From NCBI GenBank assembly GCA_016719105.1, contig JADKAQ010000023.1, forward strand, positions 62,001 to 126,000: 64,000 bases of DNA. Direction: 5' to 3'. A program made the position numbers and the translations under genes. How positions within the stretch are numbered: the stretch's first letter is position 1; every line of letters starts with the position of its first letter. This DNA is from Gemmatimonadota bacterium (GTDB lineage Bacteria > Gemmatimonadota > Gemmatimonadetes > Gemmatimonadales > Gemmatimonadaceae). The notes beneath the pieces are model-generated. The model had not been told where the DNA came from and ran no database searches. It saw only the letters and a program-made list of their open reading frames with translations. Positions 23,643 through 31,886 of this stretch are shown one piece after another.

Positions 23643-25370
23643 TCAGCGGCTGCCGGCCGCGGCGCCGGCGATGGCGGCCAGCGCCACGCTCGCGACGAGG
23701 AGCCAGCCCGACGCGCTGTGCAGCTGACGAAGAGCGCCGGTCGCACGATCGCGCGGTCGCCCTTCGACGCCGCGCACCCACCACACCGACGCCAGCAGCG
23801 CGCACGCCGCCGCGACGGCGCTCCAGTACACGACGATCCACGCCATCGTCCCCGCCGCGCCGCCGAATCCGCGGCCAGCAGTCCACGTGTAGGGCGGGAG
23901 GCTGGCGAAGCGCGCCAGCGCCGGAAGCGCGAGCGTACGCTCCATCGCGACGGCGACGACCCAGCCGATGATGAGCAGGACGTGCCCCGCCACCTTGTGC
24001 TGCACCACGGCATGCACGAGCAGCGAGAGGAGGGTAAGCTGGGCCAGGAACGGATAGACCAACCCGCCGATCCAGGCCAGCGCCAGCGCCAGCGACATCC
24101 CCTGGGCGTCACGCACGAAGCCGACGAGCAGCGCGACCAGCAGCAGCGGCGCGACCAGCACCGCCTGCGCCGCCAGGATTCCCCAGATCTTCCCGGCCAC
24201 GAGCGCCCCGGTCCCTGCCGGGACGACGTCGCGCATGGCATCCGCGCGCACATCCCGCTCGCGCCAGACCAACTCGCCGGCGTAGATGGTGGCCACGAGG
24301 ATGAGGAAGGGACGCGAGTGCTCCTGCACGGCCGCGAGGATCATCCCGGCATCGGGGTGCGCCCCGCCGGCGCGCCAGGCGTTGGCCAGCGCGTTGAGCG
24401 CGCCTAACGCGGCCAGCGTCCGAAAGCCGCGCTCCCGCAGCGTCCAGCGCAGCGTCCACCCGGCTTCGCACCGAAGGATGCGCCAGCGCGTGGCGTGGCG
24501 CGCTGGACGAGTGAGGGCGGCGGCGGGCGCGACACTCGCACGGGCCGAGGCGTCCGCGGCGCGCGGCGCGGTGGAGGCCGTGACCTCGAAGCGGAAGCCG
24601 CGCGCCAGCCACGCCAGCGCCCCCACGCCAACGGCCAGCCAGAGCGCGCGATTGGCCAGCAACCATCCGCCTAACGGCATGGCACGTCCGGCGCGCTCGG
24701 CATCACCCCACCCCGAGGTGACCGCCTCGAGCGCTGCGTTGCCAAAGGGATCGACCAGCGCCCCCCAAGGGGCGCCGTCACGCACGAGCGAGATCCCGGT
24801 GCTCCACAACGCCACGAGTCCAACGCCCAGGAGCAGGATAGCCATGAAGCTCCGCCGCATCGCCCCCGCGGCAAAGAAGCACGCGCTCACGAGCAGCACG
24901 TTGGGGAGGACGAGCATCAACAGCGGCCGCAGGTACGACGAGAGAGCAAAGGGGTGCAGCACCGCGCGGTCGACCCACGGCATGAGCGTCCCGGCGACGA
25001 GTCCCACGGGGATGGCCGCGTACACCACGAACATCGCGGCGAGCGCCCCGGCCCAGCGCCCCAGCAGGTAGTCGCGCCGCGTGAGGCGGGTGGTGAAGAG
25101 CAGTTCCTGCTGTCGCGTGGCCACGTCGCGCATCACGGCGGTGGCAGTGATCATCGTCGTGATGACCTGCCCGAACGCGGTCACACCGGCCATCGCCTGC
25201 GCCAGCGCCCACGGCGCGTTCTTGGGGAGCGTGCCACGCCCGGTCACCAGCTCCACCGCCCCGGACGAGGTGTAGCCGAACGTCAGGAGGAAGAAGACGG
25301 CGAGGTAGACCCAGGTGAGGAACTCGCGCTGCTGCAGCTGGGCCTCGAAGCGTGCGACCTCGCGCCACAT
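23643..25370 (-). CDS. ABC-2 type exporter permease, 575 aa
   Basis: A polytopic membrane protein with about 12 hydrophobic segments in two halves. It starts WREVARFEAQLQQREFLTWVYLAVFFLLTFG, then shows a cytosolic loop FTTRLTRRDYLLGRWAGALAAM, a pattern repeated in the second half (YAGELVWRERDVRADAMRDVVPAGTGALVAGK). This duplicated ABC2_membrane layout is common beside single ATPases. The ATG at 25370 follows the ATPase stop by one nucleotide. The substrate is unknown. Two TTA codons lie in CGTTAGGC words. Confidence 0.88.
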   Translation of the reverse strand: MWREVARFEAQLQQREFLTWVYLAVFFLLTFGYTSSGAVELVTGRGTLPKNAPWALAQAMAGVTAFGQVITTMITATAVMRDVATRQQELLFTTRLTRRDYLLGRWAGALAAMFVVYAAIPVGLVAGTLMPWVDRAVLHPFALSSYLRPLLMLVLPNVLLVSACFFAAGAMRRSFMAILLLGVGLVALWSTGISLVRDGAPWGALVDPFGNAALEAVTSGWGDAERAGRAMPLGGWLLANRALWLAVGVGALAWLARGFRFEVTASTAPRAADASARASVAPAAALTRPARHATRWRILRCEAGWTLRWTLRERGFRTLAALGALNALANAWRAGGAHPDAGMILAAVQEHSRPFLILVATIYAGELVWRERDVRADAMRDVVPAGTGALVAGKIWGILAAQAVLVAPLLLVALLVGFVRDAQGMSLALALAWIGGLVYPFLAQLTLLSLLVHAVVQHKVAGHVLLIIGWVVAVAMERTLALPALARFASLPPYTWTAGRGFGGAAGTMAWIVVYWSAVAAACALLASVWWVRGVEGRPRDRATGALRQLHSASGWLLVASVALAAIAGAAAGSR

Positions 25371-25371
25371 C

Positions 25372-26256
25372 TCAGCCCCCTTCGGCGCGCGCGCCGACGC
25401 GCGCGAAGTAGGCGTCCTCGAGCGACGGCTCAGCCTCGAGGCACTGCGCGTCCGGTCGGGCGTCGGCCACCAGGTGAGCCACACGGCGCGCTCCGCGACG
25501 TCGCACGGCGATGACCAACCCCGTCCGTCGCAGCGCGGCGAGGTCGTCGTCAGATGCAACGACGCGATGCCAGAGCCGTCCGCGCAACGCCCCGACGAGC
25601 GTCTCGGGGGCCCCCTGCGCCACCACGCGCCCCTGGTCGATGATGGCCAGCGCGGGGCAGAGGGCGTGCACGTCCTCCACCAGGTGCGTCGACAGCAGCA
25701 CGACCGCGCGATCGCCGCAGGCGGCCAGCACATCGTAGAGCCGATGCCGCTCGGCCGGATCGAGGCCGGCCGTCGGTTCGTCGAGGACGAGGAGGCGCGG
25801 GTCGCCGCAGAGGGCGATCGCCACGCCCAGTCGCTGGCGCATGCCGCCCGAGAGCGCCCCAGTGACCAGGTCGCGCGCCTCCCACAGGTTCACGCGTCGC
25901 AGCAGCGACTCCACCACGGCGCGTCGTTCCGGTGGGTCGCCGTAGCCCTTGAGCGTCGCGAAGTGTGCGAGCGTGTCCTGCACCGGCACGTTGGCGTGAA
26001 ACCCGAACTCCTGCGGGAGGTAGCCGAGCGAGGCCCGGACGGCACCGGGGTTGGCGAGCACGTCGACGCCGTCGAGCGTGACCTGGCCGGCGTCGGGGCG
26101 CTGCAAGGTCACGACGATCCGCATGAGCGTCGACTTGCCCGCGCCGTTAGGCCCCAGGAGGCCGAACATCCCCGGCGGCACGTCGAGCGAGACGCCGTCG
26201 AGGGCCCGAACCCCCGAGGCGTAGGTGCACCGGATGTCGCGCAGCTGGAGGGCCAC
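25372..26256 (-). CDS. ABC transporter ATP-binding protein
   Basis: 294 residues with Walker A GPNGAGKST, Q-loop YLPQEFGF, signature LSGGMRQRLG, Walker B LLVLDEPTAGLDP and the switch His in LLSTHLVEDV. It powers the ABC-2 permease encoded one nucleotide downstream. The C-terminal part after 215 resembles the DUF4162-type extension seen in drug and antibiotic exporters. The coding strand contains CCTAACG in frame within the Walker A codons (Pro-Asn). Confidence 0.94.
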   Translation of the reverse strand: MALQLRDIRCTYASGVRALDGVSLDVPPGMFGLLGPNGAGKSTLMRIVVTLQRPDAGQVTLDGVDVLANPGAVRASLGYLPQEFGFHANVPVQDTLAHFATLKGYGDPPERRAVVESLLRRVNLWEARDLVTGALSGGMRQRLGVAIALCGDPRLLVLDEPTAGLDPAERHRLYDVLAACGDRAVVLLSTHLVEDVHALCPALAIIDQGRVVAQGAPETLVGALRGRLWHRVVASDDDLAALRRTGLVIAVRRRGARRVAHLVADARPDAQCLEAEPSLEDAYFARVGARAEGG

Positions 26257-26262
26257 GGAGGC

Positions 26263-27732
26263 CTAACGAGGATAGGGATACCCACGGGCCAGGAGCGCCA
26301 GCAGCCGGCGATCGTGCCCGTAGATGTCGCGGAAAAAGCGGATCTCGCCACTGCGCTCGGCCACGGCGGTTCCGTAGAGGACAAACACCGGGATGCGCTC
26401 AGTGAGCGTGACGTCGAGCGGGGTCGAGCGGGACATGGCCGAATCGAGTCGAGCGGCCGTCCACTCGGGGCGATCGCGCAGTACCCACTGCGCCAACAGT
26501 ACCGGCTCGGAGAGGCGGATGCAGCCGTGGCTCAGGTCGCGACGTTCGAGGTCGAAGACGCTCTGCACCGGCGTGTCGTGCATGTAGACGTTATGCGGAT
26601 TGGGGAAGATGAACTTCACCCGCCCCAGCGCGTTGTCCTCGCCCGGGCGCTGCCGCACGTTCACGCTGGACCCGATGGCGTCGATGTTGGCCGACGTGGC
26701 CGGGACCTCGCTCCCGTTGCGCAGGAGGACATAGTGGTTGCGCGCCAGGTAGCCGGCCGATTGGCGCGCCTTGGGCCGGATCTCCTTGCGCGCGATGCTG
26801 GGCGGGACCTCCCAGTACGGCGAGAAAGCGAGGTATTCGAGCTCCCGGGTGAAGACCGGCGTCTTGTGGTCGAACGCCTTTCCGACCACCACGTCCATGC
26901 TGAAGAGATCGGTGGAGTCGCCTCGGAGCACGTTGAAGGCGTGCAACCGAAAGCCGGGGATGTTGACCAGGATCACCCGCCCCGGAAAGGCGTGCGGCAA
27001 CCAGCGCCACCGCTCCAGCGAGAGCTCGAGCTGTTCGATGCGCGTGGCCATACGCTTCTCGGCCGCGCGCGACGTGCTGTCGCGGGCGAGCTCGCGCTGC
27101 TGCGCCAGCTCAGCCTTGAGCAGGCGGTAGTGCAGCAGCGACGGTTCGGCGGCGTTGAAGACGCCGACCGGATCGGTCCCCGCGGCCATCGTGCGCACGG
27201 CGCCCGCGAGGTCGTAGTCATCGCGCGCGATGCGGAAGCTCTCGTGCGCGTCGCTCGGCTTCACGCGCCCCCACTGAAGCGTGGCGAGCACGCGCGCGAC
27301 CGCCACGCTCATCAATGCCTCGAAGGATGCAGCGCGCTGCGGCGACGCGCCCGAATCCGCGAGTGAGCGCGCCAGCGACTCGAGCACCGCGGCGTCGTAA
27401 TCTGCCGGGTGCAACCCGACCCCTTCGACGAGCGAGAGGTACCGCACCACCGAGAGCGCCGCGTTCGTCGGGCGACCGTCGCGCAACCAGAGCGGACGCC
27501 ACCCCACGCTGTCGTACACCTGCCGCAGCTCCCCCTGCACATCGTTGAGACGCGACCAGCGGGCGCCGCGGAGTTTTCCGCTTGCGAGTGCCTCACGCAC
27601 GAGGCCCACGTTCACGTCCTCGTCCTGCGCGCCGAGCGACGGCGCCCGCGCGCCCACGGAGGCGAGGGCGACGAGCAGGGAGACGGCGGCGCGCCGGAGC
27701 GCGCCTCGATGCGTGCGGAGGGAAAGGATCAC
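26263..27732 (-). CDS. Exported L,D-transpeptidase (YcbB/LdtD type)
   Basis: 489 residues. An N-terminal export signal (AAVSLLVALASVGARAPSLGAQ) leads into a peptidoglycan-binding-like scaffold and the YkuD catalytic domain in the C-terminal half (VILVNIPGFRLHAFN, VFTRELEYLAFSPYWEVP). The active site is in YMHDTP...RRDLSHGCIRLSEP with nucleophile Cys404. Long size and the inserted lid between strands match YcbB. It forms 3-3 cross-links or attaches proteins to peptidoglycan in the periplasm. The stop codon TAG is part of CGTTAGGC, 6 nt before the ABC ATPase start, so the three genes are one transcription unit. Confidence 0.93.
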   Translation of the reverse strand: MILSLRTHRGALRRAAVSLLVALASVGARAPSLGAQDEDVNVGLVREALASGKLRGARWSRLNDVQGELRQVYDSVGWRPLWLRDGRPTNAALSVVRYLSLVEGVGLHPADYDAAVLESLARSLADSGASPQRAASFEALMSVAVARVLATLQWGRVKPSDAHESFRIARDDYDLAGAVRTMAAGTDPVGVFNAAEPSLLHYRLLKAELAQQRELARDSTSRAAEKRMATRIEQLELSLERWRWLPHAFPGRVILVNIPGFRLHAFNVLRGDSTDLFSMDVVVGKAFDHKTPVFTRELEYLAFSPYWEVPPSIARKEIRPKARQSAGYLARNHYVLLRNGSEVPATSANIDAIGSSVNVRQRPGEDNALGRVKFIFPNPHNVYMHDTPVQSVFDLERRDLSHGCIRLSEPVLLAQWVLRDRPEWTAARLDSAMSRSTPLDVTLTERIPVFVLYGTAVAERSGEIRFFRDIYGHDRRLLALLARGYPYPR

Positions 27733-27796
27733 ACGTGAACCCTAACCTCGGACGCGGAGGAGTGGCAAAGGGGCGGCGTCCTGCCAGATTCCCCGC

Positions 27797-28792
27797 ATGA
27801 CGACGATCGACATGGCGGTCCTGCCCGAGCAGATTCGCGCGGCGCGCGAGCGGCTGCACGACCACATCCGCCAGACGCCGTTCGACCTCAGCCTCCCGTT
27901 GAGCCAGCGGTTGCAGGGCGAGGTGCGGCTCAAGGGTGAGCACCTGCAGCATACCGGCTCGTTCAAGGCCCGTGGGGCGCTGCACAAGGTGCTCTGCCTA
28001 ACGCCCGATGCGCGGGCCCGGGGGGTGATCTCGGCGTCGTCGGGCAACCACGGCGCCGGCCTGGCGTGGGCGTGCAAGCTGGCGGGGGTGCCGGCGGTCA
28101 TCTATGTCCCGGAGCACGCCTCGCCGGCCAAGGTCGCGAACATTCGCAGCCATGGCGCCGAGGTGCGGCACTTCGGCATCGACGGGCTCGATACCGAGGA
28201 GCACGCGCGCGCCGCGGCTGCGCGCGAGGGACGCACCTACGTCTCGCCGTACAACGACCTCGAGGTGATGTGCGGGCAGGGGACGATCGGGCTGGAGATG
28301 GCGGAGCAAGCGGGCGAGCTGGACGCCGTGATCGTGGCGGTGGGAGGTGGTGGGCTGATTGGCGGAATCGCTGCGGCGCTCAAGGAGATTATGCCGAAGG
28401 TGCGGGTGATCGGAGCGCTCCCGGCCAACTCGCCGGTGATGGCCGAGTCGGTGGCCGCTGGGGAGATCGTGGTTCGCGAGTCGCTCCCGACGCTGTCGGA
28501 CGGGACGGCCGGCGGCATCGAAGCCGGGGCGATCACATTCCCGGTGTGCCGGTCGCTGGTGGATGAGTGGGTGCTGGTGACGGAAGACGAGATTGCCGCC
28601 GCGATGCGTCGCTTCGTGGAGGAGCACCACCAGCTGATTGAAGGGGCGGCGGGGGTGGCGCTCGCCGCACTCGAGCGGCGCGCCGCGGCGGGTGGGGCGC
28701 GCGGGCTCGGTGGCGAGCGGGTTGGCGTGGTCCTGTGCGGGGCCAACATCAGCACCGACGCGCTGGTTGGGGTGCTGACGCGTCCCTCGTGA
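27797..28792 (+). CDS. Serine/threonine dehydratase (PLP fold type II)
   Basis: 331 residues, without the ACT regulatory domain of biosynthetic IlvA, so a catabolic-type or racemase-like enzyme. PLP Lys sits in HTGSFKARGA, the phosphate loop is VGGGGLIGG, and SSGNHGAGLAWA is the substrate loop. It deaminates L-Ser or L-Thr to the 2-oxoacid and ammonia in the cytosol. The start has CAGATT 6 nt upstream rather than a ribosome site, hinting at leaderless expression. It is divergent from the transpeptidase gene and ends at a strong hairpin. A paralogue lies at 41560-42549. Confidence 0.9.
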   Translation: MTTIDMAVLPEQIRAARERLHDHIRQTPFDLSLPLSQRLQGEVRLKGEHLQHTGSFKARGALHKVLCLTPDARARGVISASSGNHGAGLAWACKLAGVPAVIYVPEHASPAKVANIRSHGAEVRHFGIDGLDTEEHARAAAAREGRTYVSPYNDLEVMCGQGTIGLEMAEQAGELDAVIVAVGGGGLIGGIAAALKEIMPKVRVIGALPANSPVMAESVAAGEIVVRESLPTLSDGTAGGIEAGAITFPVCRSLVDEWVLVTEDEIAAAMRRFVEEHHQLIEGAAGVALAALERRAAAGGARGLGGERVGVVLCGANISTDALVGVLTRPS

Positions 28793-28850
28793 GGCACGTC
28801 CTCGCGCGACGAATGACCGACGCGCGTGTGCGAGGGAATGGCCGGACGCC

Positions 28851-28883
28851 CGACGCCCGGTGGTCGAGGACCACCGGGCGTCG
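28851..28883. terminator. Bidirectional terminator hairpin
   Basis: CGACGCCCGGTGGTC (28851-28865) and GACCACCGGGCGTCG (28869-28883) are a perfect 15-bp stem with a 3-nt loop. It separates the convergent dehydratase (plus) and Ig-repeat lipoprotein (minus) genes. Confidence 0.85.
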
Positions 28884-28927
28884 GCATAACGAGAGCGGCG
28901 AGTTCGGGTGTCGCGTGCAAGCCGGGG

Positions 28928-31459
28928 CTACGGTTGCACCTGTCCCACTCGCCACGCGGTCGAGACGATCGTGCCGTCCGCGCGCGGCGGTGTGGCACCC
29001 CCGCCGGTCCATCCCGTCGCCGCGACGTTCCACGAGACGAGCGTTCCGGGCTGCAGCCCCCAGATGTTCTGCCAGCCGGCGAAGGTGGAGAAGATGGGCA
29101 TCGTGACATCGAGGTCGGTGGCGCTCCCCAGGTAGCCTGCGGACACCGTGAGTGTCACCTGTCGCGGCGCCGCGCCGCCCTGCGAGAAGGTGGCGAGGTA
29201 CCGATGGTTGTACTCGGCCTGGCGCACCAGCAGGAGCCGCAGTCGCGCGTACGCGGCACCGCTGGCGACCGAGACGTCGGGCGTGCCTAACGCACTCCCG
29301 AGCGTGAGGGTCGGGTCCTGCGGGTCGGCGAGCCATGCGGTGACGCTGCGTGACGCGATGGTCGAACCAGCGGACTGCTCCAGCGCGGTCGCCCCCAGGA
29401 CGTGCAGGTCGCCGTTGCGCCGATTGAAGGTCGGTACCCGTGGATACGGACGCGTCGCAGCCGTGCCGGCCGGGTCGAACGCCAGTTCGGCGAACGAGTT
29501 GGCGAGGGTGAAGTAGCCGGTGGTGAGGGTGACGGGCTCGCCGTTGCCGTTGACCACCGTGACGTTGCGCGACTCCGGTTGCACCGTCTCGGGGCCATCG
29601 AAGTTGAGGGTGTCGAGCGCGACGCCGTCGGCGAGGTTGAGCCCGCGCCGCAGGATGAGACCCGACGAGGTGCCGGTCGTGGCGTTGAGGCGCGAGGCGA
29701 CCAGGTCGAGCGCGCCCGCGGGGACGCCCGTGAGGGTGAAGCTCGTGTTGGGTGCCACGACCGAGGTCAGCGCGCCTCCGAACGAGACGGCGCTACGGAA
29801 GGCCGGCGCCACGCCCACGACGGTCCCTGGAATGGACTTGGGGGTGCCGCCCACGTTGCAGCTGGCGCCCAGGGCCGTGAGCTCGGCGGCGGTGCCGTAG
29901 GTGAGCGTGAGGTCGAAGTCGTTGGCGGCGTTCTGCGTGACGTAGGCGATGCCGCCGATGGTGGCGACACTGAAGGCGTACGTGTCGTTGGCCAGCGAGC
30001 CGAGCGTGCGCCACGCCCCGCCACCGTCCTGCGCTGCGACCCACACCGGGCGTTCGCTCGCGTTGCCGCAGAACTGCCACTGCACGTTGCCGCTGGTGAC
30101 GGGCTTCTGCGTGAGCGTCCAGTTGAGCTGCGCGGTGGCATCGGGGACGTTGGTTCCCGAGGCGGTGATGAGGAGGGCGTACGATCCGATGGCGGTGGTA
30201 TCGGGGACGGTGAGCGTGACCACGGCGGTGTCACCCGTGGTGGGCGCAGCGCTCGCGGAGGCACCGCCCGGGACCCCCGCCACGGCCACGCGTACCGTGT
30301 CGGTGAAGTTGGAGCGGGCGATGATCACGCGGAACGTCGTGTCGCGTCCCTGCTCGGAGCCCATGCTGCCGGGGACGACCGTGATGGCGATGGCGCCGGC
30401 GGGCGCGGCCACCACCGTCAGGCGCAACGTATCGACCTTCTCGGCGCGGTTCGGGGTGTTGCCGCGCACGACGACGGGATAGAGGCCCGGGGCGACGGCA
30501 CCGCCGATGCTGAGGGTGAGCGCGGTGCTGTCGCCGGTCAGCGTGCTCTGGCCTAACGCGGTGGTGATGCCGGCGGGGAGCGAGTCGATGGTGAGGGTGA
30601 CGGCGGCGGTGAAGCCGCTATCGCGTGCAAGGCGGACCATCCCCTGTCCGTTCTGTCCCTGGACCACGCTGAGCGAGTCCGGCGTGAGCGAGAGGGCGTA
30701 GCTGGCGGCCGCCGCGATGGTGACGGCGATGGTATCGGTCCGCGCGGTGAGGCCGGTGGCCGTCCCGGTGACGAGGGCGCTGAAGGTGGCAGGGGCCGCC
30801 GTTGGCGCGACGGCAAAGCGGACGGAGGTCGTGTCGCCCGTGAGCGCGGGGGTGCCGACCGTCGCGGTGACGCCGGCGGGGGCCCCGGTGACGTCGAGCG
30901 TTACGGTGCCCGTGAAGCCGCCGGCGCGCATCACCGTGAGGAGCGACGTGGCGGTGTCGCCCTGCGTGATGCGGAGCGTCCGCGGGGTGGCGGCGAGCGA
31001 GAAGGCGGGGACCTGCGCGGCGGCGACCGTGATGGTGGCGGTGGCGGTTGCGTCGGTGAGGCCGGTGGCCTTGGCGCGTACGGTGACGGGGTAGTCGCCA
31101 GGCGCAACGGTGCCGACCACGGACACGGTGACGGCGCTCGTGGTGGCGGCCGCGGGGATCGTGGCAGGAGCGAAGGCGCCGGTAATGCCGGCCTGTGCGC
31201 TTTCGAGGGTGAGGTCGACCGGGCCGGCAAACGGGGCCGTGCGGGCGAGGGTGACGGTGAGCGTTCCGGTCTGTCCCTGGGTGATGGGGAGGCTCGCGGG
31301 GGCGACGGTGATGGCGACGCTCCCGGTGGGGGGTGGGGGTGCATTGCCGTCGTCGCCGCACGCGGCCACTGCGAGCGTGGCGAGCACGGCGGGGGTGAGC
31401 AGGAGTCGCCGCGACAGCGAGCGCGGCGCCAGCGAGCGGATGCGTGGCGTGACGTACAT
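28928..31459 (-). CDS. Ig-like repeat lipoprotein, 843 aa
   Basis: The signal peptide ends in the lipobox LAVAAC. Four tandem beta-rich repeats of about 95-100 residues follow (each with TQGQ, then TVTLART-FxGPVxLT, PAGVTA, and a GxYPVTVRGxA-type closing strand). A C-terminal part of about 430 residues (VQWQFCGNASERPVWVAAQDG) is of a type I do not recognise. It is expected on the cell surface or in the periplasm as an adhesive or structural protein. GGGAGGA lies upstream of the ATG at 31459. The same repeat recurs in the lipoprotein at 46277-48235. TTA codons in the A-L-G context sit in CGTTAGGC words. Confidence 0.82.
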   Translation of the reverse strand: MYVTPRIRSLAPRSLSRRLLLTPAVLATLAVAACGDDGNAPPPPTGSVAITVAPASLPITQGQTGTLTVTLARTAPFAGPVDLTLESAQAGITGAFAPATIPAAATTSAVTVSVVGTVAPGDYPVTVRAKATGLTDATATATITVAAAQVPAFSLAATPRTLRITQGDTATSLLTVMRAGGFTGTVTLDVTGAPAGVTATVGTPALTGDTTSVRFAVAPTAAPATFSALVTGTATGLTARTDTIAVTIAAAASYALSLTPDSLSVVQGQNGQGMVRLARDSGFTAAVTLTIDSLPAGITTALGQSTLTGDSTALTLSIGGAVAPGLYPVVVRGNTPNRAEKVDTLRLTVVAAPAGAIAITVVPGSMGSEQGRDTTFRVIIARSNFTDTVRVAVAGVPGGASASAAPTTGDTAVVTLTVPDTTAIGSYALLITASGTNVPDATAQLNWTLTQKPVTSGNVQWQFCGNASERPVWVAAQDGGGAWRTLGSLANDTYAFSVATIGGIAYVTQNAANDFDLTLTYGTAAELTALGASCNVGGTPKSIPGTVVGVAPAFRSAVSFGGALTSVVAPNTSFTLTGVPAGALDLVASRLNATTGTSSGLILRRGLNLADGVALDTLNFDGPETVQPESRNVTVVNGNGEPVTLTTGYFTLANSFAELAFDPAGTAATRPYPRVPTFNRRNGDLHVLGATALEQSAGSTIASRSVTAWLADPQDPTLTLGSALGTPDVSVASGAAYARLRLLLVRQAEYNHRYLATFSQGGAAPRQVTLTVSAGYLGSATDLDVTMPIFSTFAGWQNIWGLQPGTLVSWNVAATGWTGGGATPPRADGTIVSTAWRVGQVQP

Positions 31460-31790
31460 GGACGGTCCTCCCAAAATGCGGATGGCAGCACGACACCGTG
31501 CGGCGGGAGGAATAACGTGCCGGGTGGGCTCGCGTCCTGCGGCGTGGATCACACTAACGAAAAAAAGCCACACTTCCTGACGCTGAGGCTGTTGCGACAC
31601 GCCCGGGCACGCCACGAAGCGTGATGGTGCGCACGTGCGTTCGTGGCGTCTGTGCCGCAGATGCCTAACGACCTCCACCGCTGGAGCCCGTGGTCGTGGT
31701 CGCCTAACGACCGTCGTGCCCGCCGGACGCACGGCCGGGGCCGCCCCCTGGTGGTGCGGCTGCCTAACGGCTGTCGAGACCGCCGCGATG
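31460..31790. other. Intergenic region with three GCCTAACG copies
   Basis: No gene seen. The part next to 31459 must contain the promoter of the lipoprotein gene and is A-rich around 31555-31565. Further right, GCCTAACG appears at 31663, 31702 and 31762, all in the same orientation and 39 and 60 nt apart. Each is embedded in unrelated flanks, so this is not a tandem repeat. Confidence 0.6.
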
Positions 31791-31831
31791 CACACGAGCC
31801 CGGCGATGCATGGCATCGCCGGGCTCGTGTG
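31791..31831. terminator. Perfect 19-bp hairpin
   Basis: CACACGAGCCCGGCGATGC (31791-31809) and its exact complement (31813-31831) flank a 3-nt loop. It stands beyond the GSIII terminator and would act as a second transcription stop for the minus strand. The length and perfection are unusual in this window. Confidence 0.75.
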
Positions 31832-31848
31832 CGCCGTGTGACCCCTGT

Positions 31849-31874
31849 GGCCGATCGCTGGAGCGCGATCGGCC
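31849..31874 (-). terminator. Terminator after the GSIII gene
   Basis: GGCCGATCGC (31849-31858) pairs with GCGATCGGCC (31865-31874) over a 6-nt loop, 12 nt past the GSIII stop. Confidence 0.7.
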
Positions 31875-31886
31875 GTCGCCTGTGGC

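Noticed and set aside
25315..27366. 683-residue plus-strand frame opposite the ABC and Ldt genes
   Set aside because: It crosses three minus-strand genes with clear motifs (Walker A/B, SHGCIR). Composition is Arg/His-rich without a family.
31663..31769. Integron attC array
   Set aside because: GCCTAAC matches one box of attC, but no paired boxes, cassette genes or integrase are present, and the word is found throughout coding sequences.
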